In this document: positions 26,051 to 34,124 of the stretch, piece after piece
Numbering within the stretch: position 1 is the stretch's first letter
Layout: each line of letters opens with the position of its first letter
Source: Pseudomonas morbosilactucae
GTDB lineage: Bacteria > Pseudomonadota > Gammaproteobacteria > Pseudomonadales > Pseudomonadaceae
Reading direction: 5' to 3'
DNA: 64,000 bases
Assembly (NCBI RefSeq): GCF_023241715.1
Contig: NZ_JALQCW010000005.1
Span: 62,001-126,000, forward strand
The notes under the pieces: generated by a model
What the model was told of the DNA's origin: nothing
The model's database searches: none
The model's input: the letters and a program-made list of their open reading frames with translations, nothing else
Position numbers and translations under genes: made by a program

Positions 26051-28132
26051 ATGAACTTACCCTCGTTGCTGCCCATCCTGTTCGGGATCGGCCTCGTGGT
26101 CCTGGTGGTGGTCGGCCTGCTGGCCCTGTTCAAGGCCTTCTACATCAAGGTCCCGCAAGGCACGGCGCTGATCGTCAACGACATGTCCTCGACGCCCAAG
26201 GTGCACTTCACCGGCGCCCTGGTGTACCCGGTCATCCACCTCAAGGAGTTCATGCGTATCTCCTTGATCACCCTGGAAGTCGACCGCCGCGCCAAGGACG
26301 GTTTGATCTGCCGCGACAACATGCGTGCCGACATCACCGTGGCCTTCTACCTGCGGGTCAATGAAACCCAGGAAGACGTGCTCAAGGTGGCCAAGGCCAT
26401 CGGCGTCGACCGTGCCTCCGACCGCGCGGCCGTCAACGAGTTGTTCAACGCCAAGTTCTCCGAAGCGCTGAAGACCGTGGGCAAGCAGTTCGACTTCGTC
26501 CAGCTGTTCGAAAACCGCCAGGATTTCCGTGACCGCATCATCGAGATCATCGGCAACGACCTGAACGGTTATGTGCTGGAAGACGTGGCCATCGACTACC
26601 TGGAACAGACCGCCAAGCACTCCCTGGATCCGAGCAACATTCTCGACGCCGAAGGTATCCGCAAGATCACCGAGCTGACGGCGGCGCAGAACGTCATCAC
26701 CAACGAACTGGAGCGCAACCAGGAACTGGCGATCCAGAAGAAAAACGTCGAGACCCGTGAAGCTTCGCTGTCCCTTGAGCGCCAGCAGGCCGACGCCGAA
26801 GCCCGGCAGAAGCGCGAGATCGAAACCATCCGCGCCCGTGAGGAAGCCGAGACCTCCAAGGTCAAGGAAGAGGAACGCCTCAAGGCCGAGCAAGCGCGCA
26901 TCAATTCCCAGCAGGAAATCGACGTGCGCACCGAGAACCATCAGCGCGAAGTCGAAGTGGCCCAGCAGAACCGCCAGCGCGCCGTGGTCATCGAGGTGGA
27001 AAAAGTCACCCGTGCCCGTGACCTGGAAGTGGTTGCCCGCGAGCGTGAAGTCGAGCTGCAACGCATTGAGAAAGAGAAAGCCCTGGAAGAACAGCGCAAG
27101 AACATTGCCACGGTGATCCGTGAGCGCGTGGCGGTCGAGAAGACCGTGGCCCAGGAAGAAGAGCGCATCAAGGAAGTGCGTGAAATTTCCGAAGCCGAGC
27201 GCGCCAAGCAAGTGGTGGTGATCCAGGCCCAGGCCGAAGCCGAGCAGGACCTGGTGCGCCAGGTCAAGCAAGCCGAAGCCGACGAAACCCGTTCCAAGCA
27301 CCGCGCCGTGGAAATCAACAACCTGGCCCAGGCCGAACTGGAAGCGGCTGCCAAACAGTCCGAAGCCAAGAAACGCCTGGCCGAAGGCCTGGAAGCCGAG
27401 CGCGCTGCGCCTGGCCTGGCCGATGCGCGGGTGCTGGAAGTCACCGCCGCCGCCCAGGAAAAAGAAGGTCTGGCCCAGGCGCGCGTGCGTGGCGAGCAGT
27501 TGATTGCCGAAGCCCGTGGCGAGCAGGAAAAAGGTTTGGCTGATGCCCGGGTGATGGAAGCCCAGGCCGCTGCCAAGGAAAAAGACGGCCTGGCCGAAGC
27601 CAAGGTCATGGAAGAAAAACTCGGCGCTCAGGCCCGTGGCGAAGAACAACTGGGCGCGGCCAAGGCCAAGGCCACCAAGGACCTGGGTTCGGCCGAAGCC
27701 GACGTCTTGCTGCAACGCTTGAACGCCGAAGCCGAAGGCCTGGGCAAGAAGTTCGGTGCCCTCGACGCCCTCAGCGACAGCGCCCGTGCCCACGAAGAGT
27801 TCCGCATGCAGTTGGAGAAGAACTTCGAGGAGGCCATGGCTGCCATCGCCGCCAACAAGGAAATCGCCAAGGACCAGGCCGAGGTGCTGTCTGCAGCCCT
27901 CAGCAAGGCGAAGATCGAGATCGTCGGTGGCGAAGGCGACTTCTTCAACTCGTTCGCCAAGTCGCTGTCGGTGGGCAAGGCCATCGAAGGCGTGGTGGGC
28001 AAGAGCCCGGTGGTCCAGGACGTGCTGGCCCGCCTGCTCAACGGCAAGGCTGCACCGGCAGTCGCTGCTGCGGTAGCGGCCGCTGCCACCGAGCGCAACG
28101 TTGAAGTCGAAACACCTGCCGCCGGGGCCTGA
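26051..28132 (+). CDS. Flotillin-like SPFH protein (YqiK type)
   Basis: A 693-residue protein. One N-terminal membrane helix (~7-28, ILFGIGLVVLVVVGLLALF) is followed by an SPFH/Band-7 domain (~30-200) and a very long charged coiled coil (~210-545). The coil contains four imperfect repeats starting GLADARVLE, GLAQARVRG, GLADARVME and GLAEAKVME (about residues 455-545). A C-terminal oligomerisation region (~550-690) ends in an Ala-rich tail. Flotillins form ring-like scaffolds that organise membrane microdomains. The length is at the long end for bacterial flotillins. I chose the ATG at 26051 because AAAGGAGA lies 9 bases upstream; a TTG at 26042 is too close to that site. Confidence 0.9.
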   Translation: MNLPSLLPILFGIGLVVLVVVGLLALFKAFYIKVPQGTALIVNDMSSTPKVHFTGALVYPVIHLKEFMRISLITLEVDRRAKDGLICRDNMRADITVAFYLRVNETQEDVLKVAKAIGVDRASDRAAVNELFNAKFSEALKTVGKQFDFVQLFENRQDFRDRIIEIIGNDLNGYVLEDVAIDYLEQTAKHSLDPSNILDAEGIRKITELTAAQNVITNELERNQELAIQKKNVETREASLSLERQQADAEARQKREIETIRAREEAETSKVKEEERLKAEQARINSQQEIDVRTENHQREVEVAQQNRQRAVVIEVEKVTRARDLEVVAREREVELQRIEKEKALEEQRKNIATVIRERVAVEKTVAQEEERIKEVREISEAERAKQVVVIQAQAEAEQDLVRQVKQAEADETRSKHRAVEINNLAQAELEAAAKQSEAKKRLAEGLEAERAAPGLADARVLEVTAAAQEKEGLAQARVRGEQLIAEARGEQEKGLADARVMEAQAAAKEKDGLAEAKVMEEKLGAQARGEEQLGAAKAKATKDLGSAEADVLLQRLNAEAEGLGKKFGALDALSDSARAHEEFRMQLEKNFEEAMAAIAANKEIAKDQAEVLSAALSKAKIEIVGGEGDFFNSFAKSLSVGKAIEGVVGKSPVVQDVLARLLNGKAAPAVAAAVAAAATERNVEVETPAAGA

Positions 28133-28145
28133 ACCCCACGCTGAT

Positions 28146-28220
28146 CGGTAGCCGCCCATTCTGCGCACAAGGCCCTTCAAGGTCGTGGCGCGCAGGGTGG
28201 GAGGCTGACCGCCGTTTTTT
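28146..28220 (+). terminator. Long hairpin with T-run between flotillin and ATPase genes
   Basis: Arm 28146-28166 (CGGTAGCCGCCCATTCTGCGC) pairs along almost its whole length with 28190-28211 (bulges, one mismatch, G-T pairs), and six T follow at 28215-28220. It begins 13 bases after the flotillin stop and ends 30 bases before the ATPase start, so it looks like an internal terminator or attenuator. Confidence 0.75.
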
Positions 28221-28250
28221 GTACCCCGCCGTAGATCCAGGAAGGCCACG

Positions 28251-31200
28251 ATGTCGGACGCTCAAGTCGCAACTCCACCACAGGATGTATTGGACAAGGC
28301 GGTCGCCGAAGGCGGCGCCTATGAGGTGCTGCACAAGCGCCTGCTGGAACAGGGCCAGCGCCTGCGGCAAACCGCCGAAGGCCTCAACCAGCAGCGACTC
28401 GAAGAGTTCGGCAGCAGCCACATGGACGTGCTCGGGCGGGTACGGATCCGCACTGAGAACAATTGCATCGCCCGGGACATCGTCCAGGTCGGCGACTGCC
28501 TGTTGTTCGGCTACAACGTGTTTATCGGCCTGAAGAAAGAAACCCATGTGGCCGACGTGTTCTCCCTCTACCGGCTGGTGGAGGAGGGCGAAGGCTACGA
28601 GGCGGAATCGGTGCCCCTGGAAGGCACATTCCTCAATGCCCAGGGCTTCCTCAACGATTTCAACGAGCTGTACACCTATTACAAGAACACTCGCCTGCTG
28701 CAGTTGGCCATCCGTGACGGCAAGCTGCTGGCGAGTTTTCAGATTGGCGAGCGCATCACCGATATTCGAGTGTTCCGCTGGACCATCTCCCTGGATGGGC
28801 GCGACGTGCGCTACATCGACAACCGCGGCGAGCGCGACATCGCCTTGCCGGCGCCTTTTGATTTCGAGTGGAAGAAGGCCACCCGCGAGATGGCGGTGGA
28901 AGGTCGCTTCCCGCATATGAACATCCTCGACACGGTGTTCGTCGAAACCCTCGGCGGCGACCTGACCATCAAGGTCGAGAACAACACCGAGGACGGCCTG
29001 GGCATCTACCGCGAAGAGGTGGTGGACAAGACCCAGTCCCTGGACGACGGGCAGATCGAATTCGCCCGCCTGGGCAGCCTGATCCTGCTCAAGGTCCTGC
29101 CGTACCGCGAAGAGCAGTGGCGCTACCTGGTGTTCAACAGCCTGACCCGGCAGGTGGAGCGCATCGACGCCATCGGCCTGGCCTGCGTGCAACTGCCCGA
29201 AGACCACGGGATTATTTTCCCCGGTGGCTACTACCTGCAGAGCGGCGAGTACAAGACCTTCGAGCAGTCCATGGAAGGCATGCGCTTCAAGCGCTCAGTG
29301 CGCTCGCCCAATGGCGAAGACGTGCAGTACATCTTCTACCACCCCGAGCAGGGTCGCTCGGTGCTGCTGACCTACAACATGATCAACCGCCAGTTGCAGA
29401 ACCCGGTGTTTGGCCATGGTTACGCGCGTCTGGAAGACGGGCGCATGGTGATCTTTGCCGCCGAAGGCGACGAGCCGACTCGGGTCCACCCGATGCAGGT
29501 CTGGCAGACGCCGTTCTTCACCGACGAGTTCGCTGCCCGGCAACCGGCCCGCAGCGGCTTCCTCGGGCGTATCGGCAATGCCGAGCTGGTGCGCAGCGTC
29601 TCTGACCTTTATGACCTGTGCCGCGAGATCGGCACCTCCGCGGTGTCGGTGCAGCGCTACTCCCTGCTGTGCCAGAACACCCGGCGCCTGTTCGACGTCT
29701 ATCACTGGCTGGGCAGCTCCGAGCTCGAAGGGCTGGCGCCGCTGCTGCGGGAAATCGCCGCCACCTCCGAGCTGGTGCTCGATGAATACGAGAAGGTCGA
29801 AAGCATTCGCCGCCAGTCCGGCCAGGCCATGCACAGCGCCGAGGAGAAGCAGAAAGCCCTGCTCGCCGGCCTGTTGGTGGACAGCTGGGACCAGGTGCAG
29901 AATTTTGTCGATGCCCTCAACAACATCACCGCCCAGCGCGGCCTGTTGCTGACCATCCGTGAGTACCGCTACATCGACGTGGCGCGCATCGACGCCATGG
30001 AAGCCGAACTGCTCAAGGCCCAGGAAACCACCGCCGCCGGCACCGCCACCTTCCTCGCCAGCGAGCAAGCGTTGCAGCCGTTCGTCACGCGCCTGGAAAG
30101 CCTCGACAGCGAAGCGCAAAAAGCCGAAACCGTGGCCCAACTGGCCGAGCCGCTGGGGGCCTTGCAGGCCATGGCGGCCGACCTGGACATGCTCTCCAGC
30201 CTGATGGCGTCGCTGCAGATCGACGACGCCACCCAGCGCACCCGGATTATCGAATCCATCTCGGAAATCTACGCCCGCCTGAACCAGGCCAAGGCCCGTG
30301 CCGAGCAGCGGCGCAAAGGCCTGGGTTCCACGGAAACCGTGGCCCAGTTCGGTGCCCAGTTCAAACTCTTCAGCCAAGGCATCACCAACGCCCTGGGCCA
30401 GGCCCAGGACCCGGAGCGCTGCGACGAACAACTGTCGCGCCTGCTGGTGCAGTTGGAAGAGTTGGAAAGCCGTTTCGGCGATCACGAACAGTTCCTCGGT
30501 GACATCCTCAGCAAGCGTGAGGAGTTGCTGGAAACCTTCGAGGCCCACAAGCAATCCCTGCTCGACGAGCGCCAGCGCAAGGCCCAGGGCTTGCTGGACG
30601 CCGCGCGGCGGATTCTCGACAGCCTGACCCGACGCACTGCCAAGTTCACCCAGGCCGAAGAACTCAATGCCTTCTTCGCCGCCGACCCGCTGATCCTCAA
30701 GTTGCGGGAGCTGGCCGAGCGCCTGCGCGAGCTCAAGGACAGCGTCAAGGCCGATGACGTCGAGGCGCGTCTCAAGGGCGCCCGCGACCAGGCTGTGCGT
30801 GCCCTGCGCGACAAGACCGAGCTGTTCGAAGAGGGCGGCAACGTCATCAAGCTTGGCCCGCGCCATCGCTTCAGCGTCAACACCCAGGAGCTGGACCTGA
30901 CCCTGATGCCCCGGGGCGACGAGCTGCACCTGCACCTCACCGGTACCGATTTCCTCGAACCCCTGCGCGACCCGGAACTGGAAGCCCTCAAGGACTTCTG
31001 GCAAGTGGCGCTGGAGTCCGAGTCGGCAACCCTGTACCGCGCCGAGTACCTCGCTGGCCAAGTGCTGGAGGCCGCCGATGCCGGGCAGGAAGGCCTGAGC
31101 CTGGACGGCCTCAAGCCGCTGCTGGCGCAACCGGACGAACTGGCCCGGGTGATCCGCGACTTCGCCGCGCCGCGTTACAAGGAAGGCTACGAGAAGGGCA

Positions 31201-33398
31201 TCCACGACCATGACGCCGCGGCGATCCTGGTGCAGTTGCTGCCCCTGCGCGAGAGCGCCGGGCTGTTGAGCTACAGCCCGGCGCCACGGGCCTTCGCCAG
31301 CCTGTTCTGGGATCAGCAGCGCAGCCTTGAAGGCCCGGCGCAATGGCCCGAGCGGGCGCGTACCAGCCGGCACATCCAGCAACTGTTTGGTCGCCGTGAA
31401 GGGCTGCGCCAGTTGCAGGAAGAGATCCTCGCGACCATGCAGGCGTTCCTCACGCAACAGCCGTTGGGGCTGGCTCCCGCGGCGATCAACGAGGCTGCCG
31501 AGTACCTGGTGCAGGAGCTGGCCGCCGAGCGCATCGAGTTCACCTTCAGCAAGTACGCCAAGCAGTTGCAGGAAGGGCTCAAGTTGCGCCTGCAGGGCGC
31601 GCGCATGTGGGACGACTACCAGCAGGCCCTGGGCCGGCTGGCCGAGCGTCCGGCGGCGCAGTGGGCGCTGGCGGCCAACTGGCTGCAGGGCCTGTGCACG
31701 GCCGGCGAGTTCGCCGAGCTGGCGGCCTATGTGCCCGAAGCCGTGGCCCTGTCGCTGTTGAGCGATGACCTGGCCAAGCGCATCACCGAGGTGGACCTGC
31801 GCTTCGCCGTCGACAACCTGATGGGCGAGCACCCGCGCATCCAGGAGCGTCGCCTGTCCTTGGCCGTGGATGATTTCTTTGCCCGCCTGCGCGCTCACCG
31901 CCAGCAGTTCCTGCCGGGCCTGCAGCGCTACCAGGCGCTGCGCCAGGGCATCATCGGCCGCGAGCGCGAGGCCTTGCGCCTCAGTGAGTTCAAGCCGCGG
32001 CCATTGAGCTCGTTTGTGCGTAACAAGCTGATCAACGACGTCTACCTGGGCGTGATCGGCGACAACCTGGCCAAGCAGATGGGCACCGTGGGCGAAAACA
32101 AGCGCACCGACCTGATGGGCCTGCTGATGCTGATTTCGCCGCCGGGCTACGGCAAAACCACCCTGATGGAATACGTGGCGCATCGTCTGGGCCTGATCTT
32201 CATGAAGATCAACGGCCCGGCCCTGGGCCACGAGGTGCGTTCCCTGGACCCGGCCCAGGCGCCGGACGCCACCTCGCGCCAGGAACTGGAGAAACTCAAC
32301 CTGGCCCTGGAAATGGGCAACAACGTGATGCTCTATGTCGACGACATCCAGCACACCCACCCCGAGTTCCTGCAGAAATTCATTTCGCTGTGCGACGGCA
32401 CCCGGCGTATCGAAGGCGTGTGGAAGGGGCGCACCAAGACCTACGACATGCGCGGCAAGAAGTTCTGCGTGGTGATGTCCGGCAACCCGTACACCGAGTC
32501 CGGCGACGTGTTCAAGATCCCCGACATGCTGGCCAACCGGGCCGATATCTATAACCTCGGTGACACCCTGGGCGGCATGCAGGAGTCCTTCTCCCTGAGT
32601 TACATCGAGAACGGCCTGACCTCCAACCCGGTGTTGGCGCCGTTGGCCACCCGCGACATGGCCGACGTCTATCGCTTTGTCGCCAAGGCCGAAGGCAAGC
32701 CGTTCTCCAGCAACGAGCTGAGCCACAGCTACAGCGGTGCCGAGATCAACGAAATCACCACCACCCTGCAGCGCCTGATGCAGGTGCGTGACGTGGTGCT
32801 CAAGGTCAACCAGCAGTACATCGCCAGTGCCGCCCAGGCCGACCAGTACCGCACCGAGCCGCCGTTCAAGCTTCAGGGCAGCTACCGCAACATGAACAAA
32901 ATGGCGGAGAAAATCTCGGCAGTGATGAACGATGCCGAGCTCCTGCAACTCTTGGCCGACCACTACCAGGGCGAGTCCCAGCTATTGACCACTGGCGCCG
33001 AGGAAAACCTGCTCAAGCTTGCCGAATTGCGCGGCAATCAGACGCCGGAACAGCTGGAACGCTGGGCGCAGATCAAGCGCGACTTCCAACGCAACCGGTC
33101 CATGGGTGGCAGCGACAGCGACGTCGGCAGCCGTGTGGTGGCCCAGCTCAATGATTTGGTGGAAGGCGTGCGTGGCCTGGCCCGTCCGCCGGAACAACAG
33201 GGTATGCGCGAAGTGCTGGAAAACCTCTCCGAGCACCTGGAGAACAGCTTCCTGCCGCTGATCAAGGTCATGCACAAGAAGATCGACGTCGACCTGCACA
33301 GCCACCAGCGTGTCAGTGACATCGCCACTCGTCTCGACGAACTGAGCCGTATGCTCAGCCATGGCAATGTTCCCACCCTCAAGGACCCCCAACCTTAA
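28251..33398 (+). CDS. Giant AAA+ ATPase ('DNA repair ATPase', DUF3686-like)
   Basis: A 1715-residue protein. Residues 1-~60 are helical. Residues ~60-440 are rich in beta-strands with propeller-like repeats (RYIDNRGERDI, FFTDEF at the end). Helical and coiled-coil regions occupy ~480-860, with SbcC-like character (LSKREELLETFEAHKQSLLD). A mixed middle region leads to a C-terminal AAA+ module: Walker A PPGYGKT at 1297-1303 (Lys1302), Walker B LYVDD with Asp1364-1365 instead of DE, sensor-1-like SGNP at 1410-1413 and Arg1430 in LANRAD. A helical tail follows. It resembles proteins annotated as DNA repair ATPase, but I see no evidence for repair. There is no signal peptide or transmembrane helix, so it is cytoplasmic. 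The PLD-like gene follows after 36 bases. Confidence 0.85.
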   Translation: MSDAQVATPPQDVLDKAVAEGGAYEVLHKRLLEQGQRLRQTAEGLNQQRLEEFGSSHMDVLGRVRIRTENNCIARDIVQVGDCLLFGYNVFIGLKKETHVADVFSLYRLVEEGEGYEAESVPLEGTFLNAQGFLNDFNELYTYYKNTRLLQLAIRDGKLLASFQIGERITDIRVFRWTISLDGRDVRYIDNRGERDIALPAPFDFEWKKATREMAVEGRFPHMNILDTVFVETLGGDLTIKVENNTEDGLGIYREEVVDKTQSLDDGQIEFARLGSLILLKVLPYREEQWRYLVFNSLTRQVERIDAIGLACVQLPEDHGIIFPGGYYLQSGEYKTFEQSMEGMRFKRSVRSPNGEDVQYIFYHPEQGRSVLLTYNMINRQLQNPVFGHGYARLEDGRMVIFAAEGDEPTRVHPMQVWQTPFFTDEFAARQPARSGFLGRIGNAELVRSVSDLYDLCREIGTSAVSVQRYSLLCQNTRRLFDVYHWLGSSELEGLAPLLREIAATSELVLDEYEKVESIRRQSGQAMHSAEEKQKALLAGLLVDSWDQVQNFVDALNNITAQRGLLLTIREYRYIDVARIDAMEAELLKAQETTAAGTATFLASEQALQPFVTRLESLDSEAQKAETVAQLAEPLGALQAMAADLDMLSSLMASLQIDDATQRTRIIESISEIYARLNQAKARAEQRRKGLGSTETVAQFGAQFKLFSQGITNALGQAQDPERCDEQLSRLLVQLEELESRFGDHEQFLGDILSKREELLETFEAHKQSLLDERQRKAQGLLDAARRILDSLTRRTAKFTQAEELNAFFAADPLILKLRELAERLRELKDSVKADDVEARLKGARDQAVRALRDKTELFEEGGNVIKLGPRHRFSVNTQELDLTLMPRGDELHLHLTGTDFLEPLRDPELEALKDFWQVALESESATLYRAEYLAGQVLEAADAGQEGLSLDGLKPLLAQPDELARVIRDFAAPRYKEGYEKGIHDHDAAAILVQLLPLRESAGLLSYSPAPRAFASLFWDQQRSLEGPAQWPERARTSRHIQQLFGRREGLRQLQEEILATMQAFLTQQPLGLAPAAINEAAEYLVQELAAERIEFTFSKYAKQLQEGLKLRLQGARMWDDYQQALGRLAERPAAQWALAANWLQGLCTAGEFAELAAYVPEAVALSLLSDDLAKRITEVDLRFAVDNLMGEHPRIQERRLSLAVDDFFARLRAHRQQFLPGLQRYQALRQGIIGREREALRLSEFKPRPLSSFVRNKLINDVYLGVIGDNLAKQMGTVGENKRTDLMGLLMLISPPGYGKTTLMEYVAHRLGLIFMKINGPALGHEVRSLDPAQAPDATSRQELEKLNLALEMGNNVMLYVDDIQHTHPEFLQKFISLCDGTRRIEGVWKGRTKTYDMRGKKFCVVMSGNPYTESGDVFKIPDMLANRADIYNLGDTLGGMQESFSLSYIENGLTSNPVLAPLATRDMADVYRFVAKAEGKPFSSNELSHSYSGAEINEITTTLQRLMQVRDVVLKVNQQYIASAAQADQYRTEPPFKLQGSYRNMNKMAEKISAVMNDAELLQLLADHYQGESQLLTTGAEENLLKLAELRGNQTPEQLERWAQIKRDFQRNRSMGGSDSDVGSRVVAQLNDLVEGVRGLARPPEQQGMREVLENLSEHLENSFLPLIKVMHKKIDVDLHSHQRVSDIATRLDELSRMLSHGNVPTLKDPQP

Positions 33399-33434
33399 GC
33401 GCCGGTTTACCGACCCATAGCCAAGGATCACGAC

Positions 33435-34124
33435 ATGGATTTTGCCAACCTGGACCAGCAGCTGCGCGACAGCCTGCTGGACCTCAAGCTGAGCAACGAC
33501 GAGCGAGACGAACTGCGCCAACTGGGCAGCGAACTGAGTGCCGATCAGGTGCGTTACTTGCGTAATCGCTCCTTCGACCTGGTGCGCGAGCTGAGCCTGG
33601 CGGACAGCGCCAATGTGCTGCCGGCCCTGAAGTGGCTGGAGCAGGTGATCAAGACCCTGGACGTCAGTGCGGCTCCGGTGCGGGACATGGCCAGCGCTCA
33701 CTTCAGCCCCGGCGAGGATTGTCGACGCAAGATCCGCGACCTGTGCCGTCAGGCCCGCCTTTCGGTGGACATCTGCGTGTTCACCATTTCCGACGATCAA
33801 CTGAGCGACGAGATCCGCGCTTGCCACAAGCGCGGGGTGGCGGTGCGGGTGATCAGCGACAGCGAAAAGCAGTTCGATGTCGGCAGCGACATTGCGGCGC
33901 TACGGGAGGCCGGCGTGCCGGTGCGGATCGACGACACGCCCTTCCATATGCACCACAAGTTCGCCGTGTTCGATGGCCGCACCTTGCTGAACGGCAGCTT
34001 CAACTGGACCCGCAGCGCCACCACCGGCAACGAGGAAAACCTGCTGGTGATTGACCACCCGCAACTGGTGGCCAGCTACCTCAAGGAGTTCAACGAGCTC
34101 TGGAACCGCTACGTGCCCCGTTAA
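33435..34124 (+). CDS. Single-HKD phospholipase D/nuclease-like protein
   Basis: A 229-residue protein. Residues ~1-85 are helical, with no known domain. Residues ~88-229 form one PLDc_2 domain with the HxKxxxxD motif as His173, Lys175, Asp180 (HHKFAVFD), followed by LLNGSFNWTRSA and NEENLLV. Single-motif members dimerise to make one active site and include both nucleases (Nuc) and phospholipid hydrolases such as mitochondrial cardiolipin hydrolase, so the substrate is open. No signal peptide is present, which implies a cytoplasmic protein. It is the last gene of the cassette. Its TAA overlaps the TAA of the convergent gene in the shared palindrome TTAA. Confidence 0.87.
   Translation: MDFANLDQQLRDSLLDLKLSNDERDELRQLGSELSADQVRYLRNRSFDLVRELSLADSANVLPALKWLEQVIKTLDVSAAPVRDMASAHFSPGEDCRRKIRDLCRQARLSVDICVFTISDDQLSDEIRACHKRGVAVRVISDSEKQFDVGSDIAALREAGVPVRIDDTPFHMHHKFAVFDGRTLLNGSFNWTRSATTGNEENLLVIDHPQLVASYLKEFNELWNRYVPR

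Noticed and set aside
26057..28249. 730-codon minus-strand frame opposite the flotillin gene
   Set aside because: Its Leu/Phe/Gly-rich composition mirrors the codon bias of the coiled-coil coding strand; the plus-strand SPFH protein has a good ribosome-binding site and domains.
29295..32963. 1222-codon open frame on the minus strand inside the giant ATPase gene
   Set aside because: It is antisense to a gene with clear AAA+ motifs, its translation is low-complexity without recognisable domains, and long antisense frames are common in GC-rich Pseudomonas genes.
23650..34124. Cassette as a recently acquired genomic island
   Set aside because: Composition and codon use match the flanks, there is no tRNA, integrase or attachment site, and the position between thrC and recJ appears shared with other pseudomonads (from memory).
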